From: Candidatus Cloacimonadota bacterium
Lineage (GTDB): Bacteria; Cloacimonadota; Cloacimonadia; Cloacimonadales; TCS61
NCBI GenBank assembly: GCA_027858325.1
Contig: JAQICU010000165.1
Coordinates: forward strand, 1-6,988
DNA length: 6,988 nt
Direction of reading: 5' to 3'
The position numbers were made by a program, and so were the translations under genes. Positions 1-6,134 of this stretch are shown here, in pieces (the stretch's first letter is position 1; the number at the start of each line of letters is the position of its first letter). The notes under the pieces are model-generated. The model searched no databases, was not told the origin of the DNA, and worked only from the letters and a program-made list of their open reading frames with translations.

Positions 1-1
1 A

Positions 2-73
2 TGCAGACCTCATAATATTTGTGCAAAATGCGGTCATTATAACGGCAAGAAAGTATTAGAAGTAAAAGAATAA
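2..73 (+). CDS. rpmF: 50S ribosomal protein L32, C-terminal fragment (5' end outside window)
   Basis: The first 23 codons before the TAA stop read CRPHNICAKCGHYNGKKVLE and three more residues. This matches the C-terminal half of zinc-binding (C+) L32 proteins, which have a second CxxCG pair followed by a YNG/YKG-x-[KR] tail; the pair here is C-A-K-C-G at fragment residues 7-11. The first zinc-binding cysteine pair and the start lie left of the window. L32 is a small protein of the large ribosomal subunit. The position directly before plsX is the classic rpmF-plsX linkage, with a 19-bp gap, which suggests co-transcription with the fatty-acid genes. Identification rests on the motif and on the neighbour; only about 40% of the usual ~60-residue protein is visible. 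Confidence 0.88.
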   Translation, partial: CRPHNICAKCGHYNGKKVLEVKE

Positions 74-92
74 TCTTAAAAGTTTTAATTAT

Positions 93-1085
93 ATGCAAAT
101 AGCAATTGATGCATTTGGCAGTGATAATGCACCTTTCCCGGAAGTGGAAGGTGCAATTATTGCAATTAAGGAAAGACTTTGTGATAAGATTTATCTTGTC
201 GGTAAACAAGATATTCTAATCAAGCAATTGGAAAAATATTATTATCCAAAAGATAAAATAGAAATTATCCAGGCATCTGAAGTTATAACTATGAGCGATT
301 CTCCGGCAAAAGTGGTTAGAGAGAAAAAAGACTCTTCGTTAGTTAGAGCTATCCAATTACATAAAGAAGGAACAGTTCAGGCTGTTGTAAGTGCAGGAAA
401 TACCGGAGCAGTTATGGCTGCTTCACTTTTCGGTTATGGAAGAGTTAAGAACATTCTCCGCCCAGCTATAGCAACTACATTTCCCACCCAAACTCATCCT
501 GAGATCATTCTTGATGTCGGTGCAAATGTTGAATGTACTCCTGAAAATCTGGTTCAATACGCAATACTCGGAAGTTTATATTTCAAATTCTTTTTTGACA
601 CTGATGAACCAAGAGTTGCACTTTTGAATATTGGTGAAGAAGAATCAAAAGGAAATGAGCTGGTTAAAAATACGTATGTTAAATTAAAAGAAAATAAAGA
701 TATAAATTTTGTTGGAAATATAGAGGGAAAAGATTTGTTAAAAGGTATCGTAGATGTTGTCGTCTGTGATGGATTTGTTGGTAATGTTATGCTTAAAACT
801 GTTGAAGGTGTTGCTTATTCAATGATGTCGATCCTCAAAAGTGAAATGAAAAAGGACTGGATCGCAAAATTAGGTGCTCTTTTATCTTTTCCAGCCTACG
901 CATATTTGAAAAAAAAATTAGATCATTCAGAATACGGTGGTGCTTTACTTGTAGGGCTTAATGGCATTTCAGTAGTTTCGCATGGAAGATCAAACGGCAA
1001 AGCTATTAAAAATGCGGTTGGACTTGCTGCACATCTGGCAAGATCAGGATTTGTGCAAAACACAAAAGAGTATTTTGAGGAGTAG
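93..1085 (+). CDS. plsX: Phosphate acyltransferase PlsX (acyl-ACP to acyl-phosphate)
   Basis: PlsX is a peripheral membrane enzyme that converts acyl-ACP and phosphate to acyl-phosphate, the acyl donor for the glycerol-3-phosphate acyltransferase PlsY, so linking fatty-acid and phospholipid synthesis. The 330-residue length is normal. Visible family blocks are the N-terminal IAIDAFGSDNAP (3-14), the EVITMSDSPAKVVREKKDSS region (63-82), AGNTGAVMAA (101-110), LDVGANVECTPENL (140-153), LLNIGEEESKGNE (177-189), VDVVVCDGFVGNVMLKT (220-236) and YGGALLVGLNG (281-291). The start is set by alignment of the conserved N terminus. No clear Shine-Dalgarno lies before this ATG; instead a short inverted repeat (TTAAAA-G-TTTTAA, 76-88) fills the gap after rpmF. 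The N-terminal motif departs from the usual DAMGGDNAP (Phe8, Ser10). Function is secure. Confidence 0.97.
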   Translation: MQIAIDAFGSDNAPFPEVEGAIIAIKERLCDKIYLVGKQDILIKQLEKYYYPKDKIEIIQASEVITMSDSPAKVVREKKDSSLVRAIQLHKEGTVQAVVSAGNTGAVMAASLFGYGRVKNILRPAIATTFPTQTHPEIILDVGANVECTPENLVQYAILGSLYFKFFFDTDEPRVALLNIGEEESKGNELVKNTYVKLKENKDINFVGNIEGKDLLKGIVDVVVCDGFVGNVMLKTVEGVAYSMMSILKSEMKKDWIAKLGALLSFPAYAYLKKKLDHSEYGGALLVGLNGISVVSHGRSNGKAIKNAVGLAAHLARSGFVQNTKEYFEE

Positions 1086-1090
1086 TAAAC

Positions 1091-2086
1091 ATGAGCATTA
1101 AATATTATGCAAAGGTCTCAGGAACCGGAATGTATGTCCCCGATAAAGTTCTAACAAACTTTGATCTGGAAAAGATTGTCAATACTTCTGATGAATGGAT
1201 AAGAACCAGAACAGGAATGTCTGAACGACATATTGCGGCTGAAGATCAAGCAGCTTCTGACCTGGCGTACGAAGCTTCATTAAAAGCTATCAAAGCTGCC
1301 CGTATTCGAGCTAAAGATATCGATATGATAATTGTAGCAACCATTTCCGGTGACCATCCCTTCCCCTCTACCGCCTGTGTTTTACAGCAAAAACTAGGAT
1401 TGAAAGGCTTTCCTGCCTTTGATGTTTCAGCCGGTTGTACAGGTTGGATCTATGCTTCTAACATAGCAAAACAATATATTGAAAATGGTATAGCAAAGAA
1501 TATTTTGGTTATTGGTGTTGAGATATTAACTAAAATAACCAATTGGAAAGATCGTGGAACTTGCATTCTTTTTGGAGATGGAGCAGGTGCAACAATAATA
1601 TCACGTGCTAAGCCAAAAGATATTTCCAGGTTTATTGATTCAGAACTTTCTGCCGATGGTACACATTATGATCTACTAATTCAGAATGCCGGTGGTTCCC
1701 GAATGCCGGCAACTAAAGAAACTGTGGAAGAAAATCTTCATACGGTTTATATGGAAGGTAATAAGATATTCAAGAATGCTGTACGCTCTATGTATAGCGC
1801 CTGTGATATTGTATTAAGAAGGAATCATCTTGATGTGCATTCTATTGATTGGTTAATTACCCATCAAGCAAATTTGCGTATCATTCAGGCTTTAGGAAAA
1901 AAATTAAAGATCAATGACAAAAAAGTAATTGTTAATATAGAAAAATACGCAAATACTTCCTCAGCTACAATCCCCATGGCTTTGGATGAGGCAATTCGAA
2001 ATGGTAAGATCCATCATGGTGACTTAGTTCTTCTAGCTTCTTTTGGAGCTGGTCTTACATCCGGAAGTTTATTATTTAGAGTTTAA
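1091..2086 (+). CDS. fabH: 3-oxoacyl-[ACP] synthase III (KAS III, initiating condensation)
   Basis: FabH is the cytosolic thiolase-fold enzyme that condenses an acyl-CoA primer with malonyl-ACP to begin each fatty-acid chain. The Cys-His-Asn triad is complete: Cys116 in DVSAGCTGW, His258 in THQANLRII and Asn288 in KYANTSSATIP, at spacings like those of E. coli FabH (112/244/274). Other family marks are TSDEWIRTRTGM (32-43), FPSTACVLQQKLG (91-103), LFGDGAGA (160-167) and the C-terminal ASFGAGLTSGSLLFR. The usual Trp in the last motif (G-x-T-W-G) is Ser here. The length of 331 is normal. A GAGGAG site at 1077-1082, inside the last codons of plsX, lies 8 nt before the ATG, and the genes are 5 bp apart, so translation is probably coupled. 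Primer preference (acetyl versus branched acyl-CoA) cannot be read from the sequence. Confidence 0.96.
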   Translation: MSIKYYAKVSGTGMYVPDKVLTNFDLEKIVNTSDEWIRTRTGMSERHIAAEDQAASDLAYEASLKAIKAARIRAKDIDMIIVATISGDHPFPSTACVLQQKLGLKGFPAFDVSAGCTGWIYASNIAKQYIENGIAKNILVIGVEILTKITNWKDRGTCILFGDGAGATIISRAKPKDISRFIDSELSADGTHYDLLIQNAGGSRMPATKETVEENLHTVYMEGNKIFKNAVRSMYSACDIVLRRNHLDVHSIDWLITHQANLRIIQALGKKLKINDKKVIVNIEKYANTSSATIPMALDEAIRNGKIHHGDLVLLASFGAGLTSGSLLFRV

Positions 2087-2102
2087 TAATCAAGGATAAA
2101 GG

Positions 2103-3044
2103 ATGAATAAAACAGCATTTATTTTCCCTGGTCAGGGTGCTCAATATATCGGCATGGCAATGGATTTTGTAAATAATAATATAGAACTTGAAAATGTTCT
2201 TAAGAGTTTTGATAAAAAAAATAATACCAAGTTATACAAAATTATGGCGCAAGGTCCGGAAGATAAACTAAAGGAGACAAGATTTACTCAACCGGCAATT
2301 TTGTTCCATAGTATTGCTGCCTTGAAAACTGTTCTGAACGAGATCAATATTGTTCCGGATTATGTTGCAGGGCATTCATTGGGAGAATTTTCTGCTTTGG
2401 TTGCAAATGGTGTTCTCACTCTTGAAGATGCCATGTATCTTGTTCATAAACGTGGTGAATTCATGATCAAAGCGAATGATGGCAAACCTTTTGCAATGGC
2501 AGCTATCATCGGTCAGGCACCAAATGAAATAAAAAATATTTGTGAAGAAGCTTCGAAGGTCGATATCGTAATCGCAGCTAATTTCAATACACCTGTTCAA
2601 ACTGTAATATCCGGATCTAAAGCCGGTGTTGAAAAAGCATGTGAGCTCGCTCAAGAAAGAGGTGCAAAAAGAATAGTTCCTCTAGTTGTGGGTGGTCCTT
2701 TTCATTCACCGTTAATTCAAAAAGCTGCGACCTGGCTTTCTGAAGAGATGAATGATCTTAATTTTAATGAGACAATGATTCCAGTAGTTTCCAATGTAAA
2801 TGCAAAACCTGTGACTGATATCGAAGAGATCAAAAATAATCTTGCGAGACAAGTAACTTCATCTGTTCTATGGGTTGATTCGATCAGATTTATGATCGAA
2901 GATGGTGTTGATACATTTATAGAATTCGGACCCAAAAAAATGCTTGCCGGTATGTTAAAGAAAATTGACAAAAATATTAATGTTATAAGTATCGACACAA
3001 TTGAGACGTTTGAATTAATAAAAAATGAATTGGAGACTTTATGA
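2103..3044 (+). CDS. fabD: Malonyl-CoA:ACP transacylase
   Basis: FabD moves malonyl from CoA to the phosphopantetheine arm of ACP, supplying the extender for FabH and FabF. The 313-residue protein has the oxyanion-hole motif FPGQGAQ (8-14), the nucleophile elbow GHSLGE with Ser92, Arg117 in HKRGEFM (binds the malonyl carboxylate) and His201 in GGPFHSPL. These residue numbers coincide with those of E. coli FabD (Ser92, Arg117, His201). The block QTVISG (166-171) is also typical. An AAGGA site at 2092-2096 is 6 nt before the ATG. The gap from fabH is 16 bp, and its stop overlaps the fabG start by 4 bp (ATGA). Nothing is truncated. An acyltransferase domain of a polyketide synthase is excluded by the stand-alone size and the FAS neighbours. 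Confidence 0.96.
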   Translation: MNKTAFIFPGQGAQYIGMAMDFVNNNIELENVLKSFDKKNNTKLYKIMAQGPEDKLKETRFTQPAILFHSIAALKTVLNEINIVPDYVAGHSLGEFSALVANGVLTLEDAMYLVHKRGEFMIKANDGKPFAMAAIIGQAPNEIKNICEEASKVDIVIAANFNTPVQTVISGSKAGVEKACELAQERGAKRIVPLVVGGPFHSPLIQKAATWLSEEMNDLNFNETMIPVVSNVNAKPVTDIEEIKNNLARQVTSSVLWVDSIRFMIEDGVDTFIEFGPKKMLAGMLKKIDKNINVISIDTIETFELIKNELETL

Positions 3045-3784
3045 GACGTTTAGAAGGTAAAGTTGCGATCATCACTGGTGCGGCTCGAGGTATAGGATAC
3101 AGTATTGCAGAAATGTTATCTGAACATGGTGCGATTTCTGTCATTATTGATCTTGATCAGGGAGCTGTAAATTCAGCCATTAAGCAGATCGATGATCAGG
3201 GGAACAGAGCTATTGGTTTCACTGCTGATGTTACAAACTCTCAAGAGATCGCTTCAATTTTTAAAGAAATCCATAATGAATTCGGAAAAATTGATATCCT
3301 CATAAATAATGCCGGAATTACTAAAGATGGATTACTCATGAAAATGAAAGAATCGGACTGGGATGCTGTAATAAATATTAACCTTAAAGGTACATTCATA
3401 TGTACTCAAAAAGTTAGTAGATATATGCTTAAAAGTCGTTCAGGTGTAATCATAAATATAGCTTCTGTCATTGGTTTAATAGGAAATGCCGGACAAGCAA
3501 ATTATGCTGCTTCCAAAGGTGGAATAATAGCACTTACTAAGTCATCTGCCAAGGAATTTGCTTCCAGAAATATCAGAGTAAATGCAATTGCCCCTGGTTT
3601 TATTAAAACAGAAATGACAGACAAATTACCGCAAGAAGTTATTGACAATTATTTAGCTGCAATCCCATTATCCTGCATGGGTACAGTTAGAGATGTGGCA
3701 AATTTATGCATATTCCTGGCTTCCGAAGAAGCTGGTTATATAACAGGTCAGACCATCCAAGTGGATGGCGGCTTGATAATGTAG
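3041..3784 (+). CDS. fabG: 3-oxoacyl-[ACP] reductase (NADPH-dependent SDR)
   Basis: FabG carries out the first reduction of each elongation cycle, 3-ketoacyl-ACP to (R)-3-hydroxyacyl-ACP. It is a classical short-chain dehydrogenase of 247 residues with the cofactor motif TGAARGIG (12-19), the NNAG motif (89-92), and the catalytic tetrad Asn114, Ser142, Tyr155 and Lys159 (YAASK). Arg176 in KEFASRNIRVN corresponds to an ACP-binding arginine of E. coli FabG (Arg172). The C terminus TGQTIQVDGGLIM is typical. The ATG overlaps the fabD stop as ATGA, with GGAG at 3032-3035 inside fabD, the standard arrangement for coupled translation. SDR proteins are easily misnamed in isolation, but the position between fabD and acpP makes this assignment firm. 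A possible promoter for acpP lies inside its 3' part. Confidence 0.96.
   Translation: MRRLEGKVAIITGAARGIGYSIAEMLSEHGAISVIIDLDQGAVNSAIKQIDDQGNRAIGFTADVTNSQEIASIFKEIHNEFGKIDILINNAGITKDGLLMKMKESDWDAVININLKGTFICTQKVSRYMLKSRSGVIINIASVIGLIGNAGQANYAASKGGIIALTKSSAKEFASRNIRVNAIAPGFIKTEMTDKLPQEVIDNYLAAIPLSCMGTVRDVANLCIFLASEEAGYITGQTIQVDGGLIM
3642..3671 (+). promoter_or_regulatory. Possible sigma-70-type promoter for acpP inside fabG
   Basis: A perfect TTGACA (3642-3647) is followed after 18 bp by CATTAT (3666-3671; four of six matches to TATAAT). It lies about 130 nt upstream of the acpP ATG, within fabG codons for VIDNYLA. Extra promoters before acpP are known in other bacteria, where ACP is needed in great excess. 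The bases are fully explained by coding and the -10 is weak, so this may be chance in AT-rich DNA. Confidence 0.25.
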
Positions 3785-3792
3785 CAAAAATT

Positions 3793-3800
3793 AAGGAGGA
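3793..3800 (+). promoter_or_regulatory. Strong Shine-Dalgarno site of acpP
   Basis: AAGGAGGA is the best match to the 16S rRNA 3' end in the window, and it sits 4-5 nt before the ATG at 3805. It decides the start: an in-frame reading could begin further upstream (ATG at 3706), but that would overlap fabG by 79 bp and add 33 residues with no ACP similarity. The strength fits the high ACP demand. Confidence 0.9.
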
Positions 3801-3804
3801 AATA

Positions 3805-4038
3805 ATGGACATTAAGGCAAAAGTAACCGAACTAATCGTGGAAGAACTTGGTGTAGAAGCTAGTGAAGTAACTCTTGAAGCGAGTTTTATTGAAGATCTC
3901 GGAGCAGATTCACTTGATACTGTTGAGCTTATCATGAAATTTGAAGAAGAATTTGATATTGACATTGCTGATGAAGATGCAGAAAGTCTTACAACTGTTG
4001 GAAAAGCAATCGAGTATCTTGAAAAACAATTAAATTAA
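3805..4038 (+). CDS. acpP: Acyl carrier protein
   Basis: The 77-residue acidic protein is the carrier on which all FAS II intermediates ride, and it is the substrate or partner of every enzyme encoded around it. The 4'-phosphopantetheine site is Ser36 in DLGADSLDTVELIM, the hallmark of bacterial ACP, attached after translation by the holo-ACP synthase AcpS (not seen here). The helix II recognition face (DSLDTVELIMKFEEEF, 35-50) and the DIDIADEDAE stretch (51-60) are canonical, and the size is that of E. coli AcpP. The start is chosen by the strong Shine-Dalgarno and by the family N terminus. It is 20 bp from fabG and followed by a 67-bp gap with a hairpin, which may let the acpP message be more abundant than its neighbours. 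Confidence 0.97.
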   Translation: MDIKAKVTELIVEELGVEASEVTLEASFIEDLGADSLDTVELIMKFEEEFDIDIADEDAESLTTVGKAIEYLEKQLN

Positions 4039-4046
4039 TCTATATT
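4019..4046 (+). promoter_or_regulatory. Possible promoter ahead of fabF
   Basis: TTGAAA (4019-4024), a 16-bp spacer and TATATT (4041-4046) each match the sigma-70 consensus at five of six bases. The -35 is in the last acpP codons and the -10 is in the intergenic gap. A start about 7 nt downstream would fall in the 5' arm of the hairpin at 4050-4076, so messages from this promoter would lack a full hairpin. AT-rich gaps give such matches by chance. Confidence 0.33.
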
Positions 4047-4049
4047 AAC

Positions 4050-4076
4050 GGTGGGGTTATTTTATATAGCTCCACC
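4050..4076 (+). other. Intergenic RNA hairpin between acpP and fabF
   Basis: GGTGGGGTTAT (4050-4060) pairs with ATAGCTCCACC (4066-4076) as an 11-bp stem with two G-U pairs and a 5-nt loop (TTTAT). It starts 11 nt after the acpP stop. An outer ATATTA (4042-4047) could also pair with TAATAT (4081-4086). There is no U-run right after the stem, only ATATTAATAT and a TTTT at 4093-4096, so it is not a typical intrinsic terminator. A 3'-end stabiliser for acpP mRNA, or partial attenuation before fabF, is the likeliest use, by inference. Confidence 0.55.
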
Positions 4077-4105
4077 ATATTAATATCTGAACTTTTGAGG
4101 TTAGT

Positions 4106-5353
4106 ATGAATAAACGGAGAATTGTTGTAACCGGAATGGGTACAATAAATGCTGTTGGGCATAATGTTGAGGAGACATGGAAAAACCTTCTCGCTGGGAA
4201 ATCTGGTGTTGATCACATTAAAAATTTTGAAATAACCGATGAATATGCAAGCAAAATTGCTGGTGAAATAAAAAACTATGATCCAATTGAACATTTTGAT
4301 AGAAAGAGTATAAAAAAACTCGATCACTATACACAATACGCTCTAATAGCAGCAAAAGAAGCATTCGAAGATTCTGGACTGCACAACGCAGATTTCGATC
4401 ACGACCGGGCTGGAGTAATCGTTTCTTCTGGTATTGGTGGGATGCTCACTTTTGAGACTGAAGCATACAAAATGGAGAGAAAGGGTCCCAAAAGGGTTAG
4501 CCCATTTTTTATTCCAAAAATGATCTCTAATATAGCATCTGCACATATTGCGATTAAATATCAACTTAGATCCATTAATTTTAATATCTCTTCTGCTTGC
4601 GCATCGGCAAACCATTCTATTGGAACTGCATTCCGCTCAATTCAATATGGAGATGCCGATATTATGGTCACAGGTGGAGCGGAAGGATCAGTAACACCCT
4701 TAGCTGTAGCTGGATTTTGTTCCATGAAAGCACTTTCTACCCGCAATGATGAACCACAAAGAGCATGCCGTCCATTCGATAAGGAACGTGATGGGTTCAT
4801 TATGGCTGAAGGTGGCGGTGTTATAATTTTGGAAGAGATGGAGCATGCTATTAATCGTGGTGCTAATATATATGCAGAAATAGTTGGTTATGGTGCAACT
4901 TGTGATGCTTTTCATATAACTGCTCCAGCAGAGAATGGTGAAGGTGGAGCTCGTGCTATGCAAATGGCTATCAAGGATGCTGGAATTAATCCGGAAGAGA
5001 TTAGTTACATTAATGCTCATGGAACTTCAACACCCTTGAATGACCCAAATGAAACAGCTGCAATAAAGACTGTTTTTGGCGAAGATGCCAGAAAAGCTAA
5101 GATCAGTTCTACAAAATCTATGACAGGTCACACTTTGGGTGCAGCTGCCGGTATTGAGGCTATTGTCTGCTGTAAATCTATTACAACTGGCAAATTACAT
5201 CCAACCATTAATTACGAAAATCCTGATCCAGCTTGCGATCTTGATTATATTCCAAATAAAGCTATTGAAATGGAAGTGAATTATGCTTTAAGTAATTCTC
5301 TTGGTTTTGGTGGTCATAATGGAGTAGTTATCTTTAAAAAATTTGTTAAATAA
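4106..5353 (+). CDS. fabF: 3-oxoacyl-[ACP] synthase II (KAS II, elongating condensation)
   Basis: FabF condenses acyl-ACP with malonyl-ACP in the elongation rounds. The 415-residue protein has the Cys-His-His centre of elongating ketosynthases: Cys165 in SSACASANHS, His305 in NAHGTSTP, and His342 in GHTLGAAAG with Lys337 just before it (STKSMTGH). These closely match E. coli FabF (163/303/340/335). The C-terminal SNSLGFGGHN (396-405) carries the gatekeeper Phe401. The N terminus RRIVVTGMGTINAVG differs slightly from the usual TPLG/SPVG. GAGG at 4097-4100 is 5 nt before the ATG. FabB is less likely because of the length and the acpP-fabF order, which is near-universal. The 67-bp gap before it is the longest in the operon and holds a hairpin and a possible promoter. 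Confidence 0.96.
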   Translation: MNKRRIVVTGMGTINAVGHNVEETWKNLLAGKSGVDHIKNFEITDEYASKIAGEIKNYDPIEHFDRKSIKKLDHYTQYALIAAKEAFEDSGLHNADFDHDRAGVIVSSGIGGMLTFETEAYKMERKGPKRVSPFFIPKMISNIASAHIAIKYQLRSINFNISSACASANHSIGTAFRSIQYGDADIMVTGGAEGSVTPLAVAGFCSMKALSTRNDEPQRACRPFDKERDGFIMAEGGGVIILEEMEHAINRGANIYAEIVGYGATCDAFHITAPAENGEGGARAMQMAIKDAGINPEEISYINAHGTSTPLNDPNETAAIKTVFGEDARKAKISSTKSMTGHTLGAAAGIEAIVCCKSITTGKLHPTINYENPDPACDLDYIPNKAIEMEVNYALSNSLGFGGHNGVVIFKKFVK

Positions 5354-5390
5354 AAGTGGCTCAGCATTAGCCAGTCACTTACATTGTTTT
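5354..5390 (+). terminator. Hairpin with T-rich tail running into the rnc start
   Basis: Directly after the fabF stop, AAGTGGCT (5354-5361) pairs with AGTCACTT (5373-5380) through eight base pairs including one G-U; alternatively GGCT pairs with AGCC (5369-5372) with a bulge. It is followed by ACATTGTTTTG, a T-rich tract (5384-5390) that includes the first two bases of the rnc start codon. This resembles a weak intrinsic terminator or attenuator between fabF and rnc. The alternative, known from E. coli, is a leader hairpin cut by RNase III itself. The broken T-tract and the large loop keep confidence low. Confidence 0.38.
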
Positions 5391-6120
5391 GAAAAAAATA
5401 ATCAAATCTTTTGTTTCACAAATATCTTCTAAAGATTCTAATTTTAAAGAATTCAAAAAATTCCAGAAGATCATTGGTTACAATTTTAGCAATCCATCTC
5501 TTTTAATAGCAGCACTTACACATACTTCACGAGAACCATTGAATACTAAAGGATCACTATTTGAGAGAATGGAATTCTTAGGTGATTCTATTTTGGGTTT
5601 GATCGTGTCGGAAGAACTGTTCTTGGAATACCCGGAATATTCCGAAGGTGAACTTTCAAAATTGAAATCTAAGATCGTATCAAGAAAAATGTTGGCACTC
5701 GTTTCAAGCAACTTAAAACTCAAGACTGTTATTATATTCAATAATGATTCTACTGGAAAAGGTGGATTAAATTCTCTTCTTTCTAATACAATGGAATCTC
5801 TGATCTGCGCAATTTACCTTGATGGAAACATTGAGACTACTAGAAAATTTGTAAAACAATTCGTTTTAAAAAATTACTCTATTCATCTGAAAAAGGGACA
5901 TCTTACTGATTATAAGAGCAAATTACAAGAACACACTCAGTCCGAGTTTCAGGCAACTCCGGATTATCATATTCAAAAAGCAGAAGGACCGGAACATGAA
6001 AAAATGTTTACAATACAAGTAACAATAAAGGATGAAATTTACGGTTTAGGAAAAGGTCCTAGTAAAAAAGCAGCACAGCAGGATGCAGCAAGACATGCCT
6101 GCAAGAAATTGGGATTATAA
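5389..6120 (+). CDS. rnc: Ribonuclease III, TTG start, Asn at a usual catalytic Asp
   Basis: RNase III is the dimeric, magnesium-dependent double-stranded-RNA endonuclease that processes rRNA precursors and structured mRNAs. The 243 residues form a nuclease domain (about 25-165) with signature FERMEFLGDSIL (Glu59, Glu62, Asp66), Glu86 in SEGELSKLKSKIVS, and LLSNTMESLICAIYLDG (130-146) with Glu136, then a dsRNA-binding domain (174-243) with GPEHEKMF and GPSKKAAQQDAARHA. In E. coli the nuclease motif reads ADTVE (Asp114, Glu117); here the Asp is Asn133. The start is TTG: an in-frame TAG at 5368-5370 limits the frame, and the first ATG would fall inside the signature motif. No Shine-Dalgarno is visible, and a hairpin lies just before it. 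Placement after fabF is common. The identity is firm; the precise activity is less so. Confidence 0.94.
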   Translation: MKKIIKSFVSQISSKDSNFKEFKKFQKIIGYNFSNPSLLIAALTHTSREPLNTKGSLFERMEFLGDSILGLIVSEELFLEYPEYSEGELSKLKSKIVSRKMLALVSSNLKLKTVIIFNNDSTGKGGLNSLLSNTMESLICAIYLDGNIETTRKFVKQFVLKNYSIHLKKGHLTDYKSKLQEHTQSEFQATPDYHIQKAEGPEHEKMFTIQVTIKDEIYGLGKGPSKKAAQQDAARHACKKLGL

Positions 6121-6134
6121 AGTTCCTGGCTAAA

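Noticed and set aside
2965..2989. TTGACA followed by TATAAG upstream of fabG
   Set aside because: The spacing is only 13 bp, too short for a sigma-70 promoter, and no -10-like hexamer lies at 17 bp.
2376..2998. Two antisense open frames of about 92 residues within fabD
   Set aside because: They lie wholly opposite conserved fabD codons, have no recognisable motif, and are expected by chance; the same holds for short antisense frames opposite fabG/acpP, fabF, rnc and the radical SAM gene.
3001..3051. Direct repeat TGAGACGTTT at the fabD end and the fabG start
   Set aside because: Two 10-nt copies 40 bp apart, each explained by its codons (ETF in fabD, overlap ATGAGACGTTT in fabG); no third copy and no array structure.
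3706..3804. Possible 33-residue N-terminal extension of acpP from an upstream in-frame ATG
   Set aside because: It would overlap fabG by 79 bp, its residues do not resemble ACP, and the strong Shine-Dalgarno at 3793-3800 points to the ATG at 3805.
5383..5391. ATT or an earlier TTG (5384) as the start of rnc
   Set aside because: TTG at 5384 is out of frame; ATT at 5383 is in frame but such starts are very rare, and the TTG at 5389 is sufficient.
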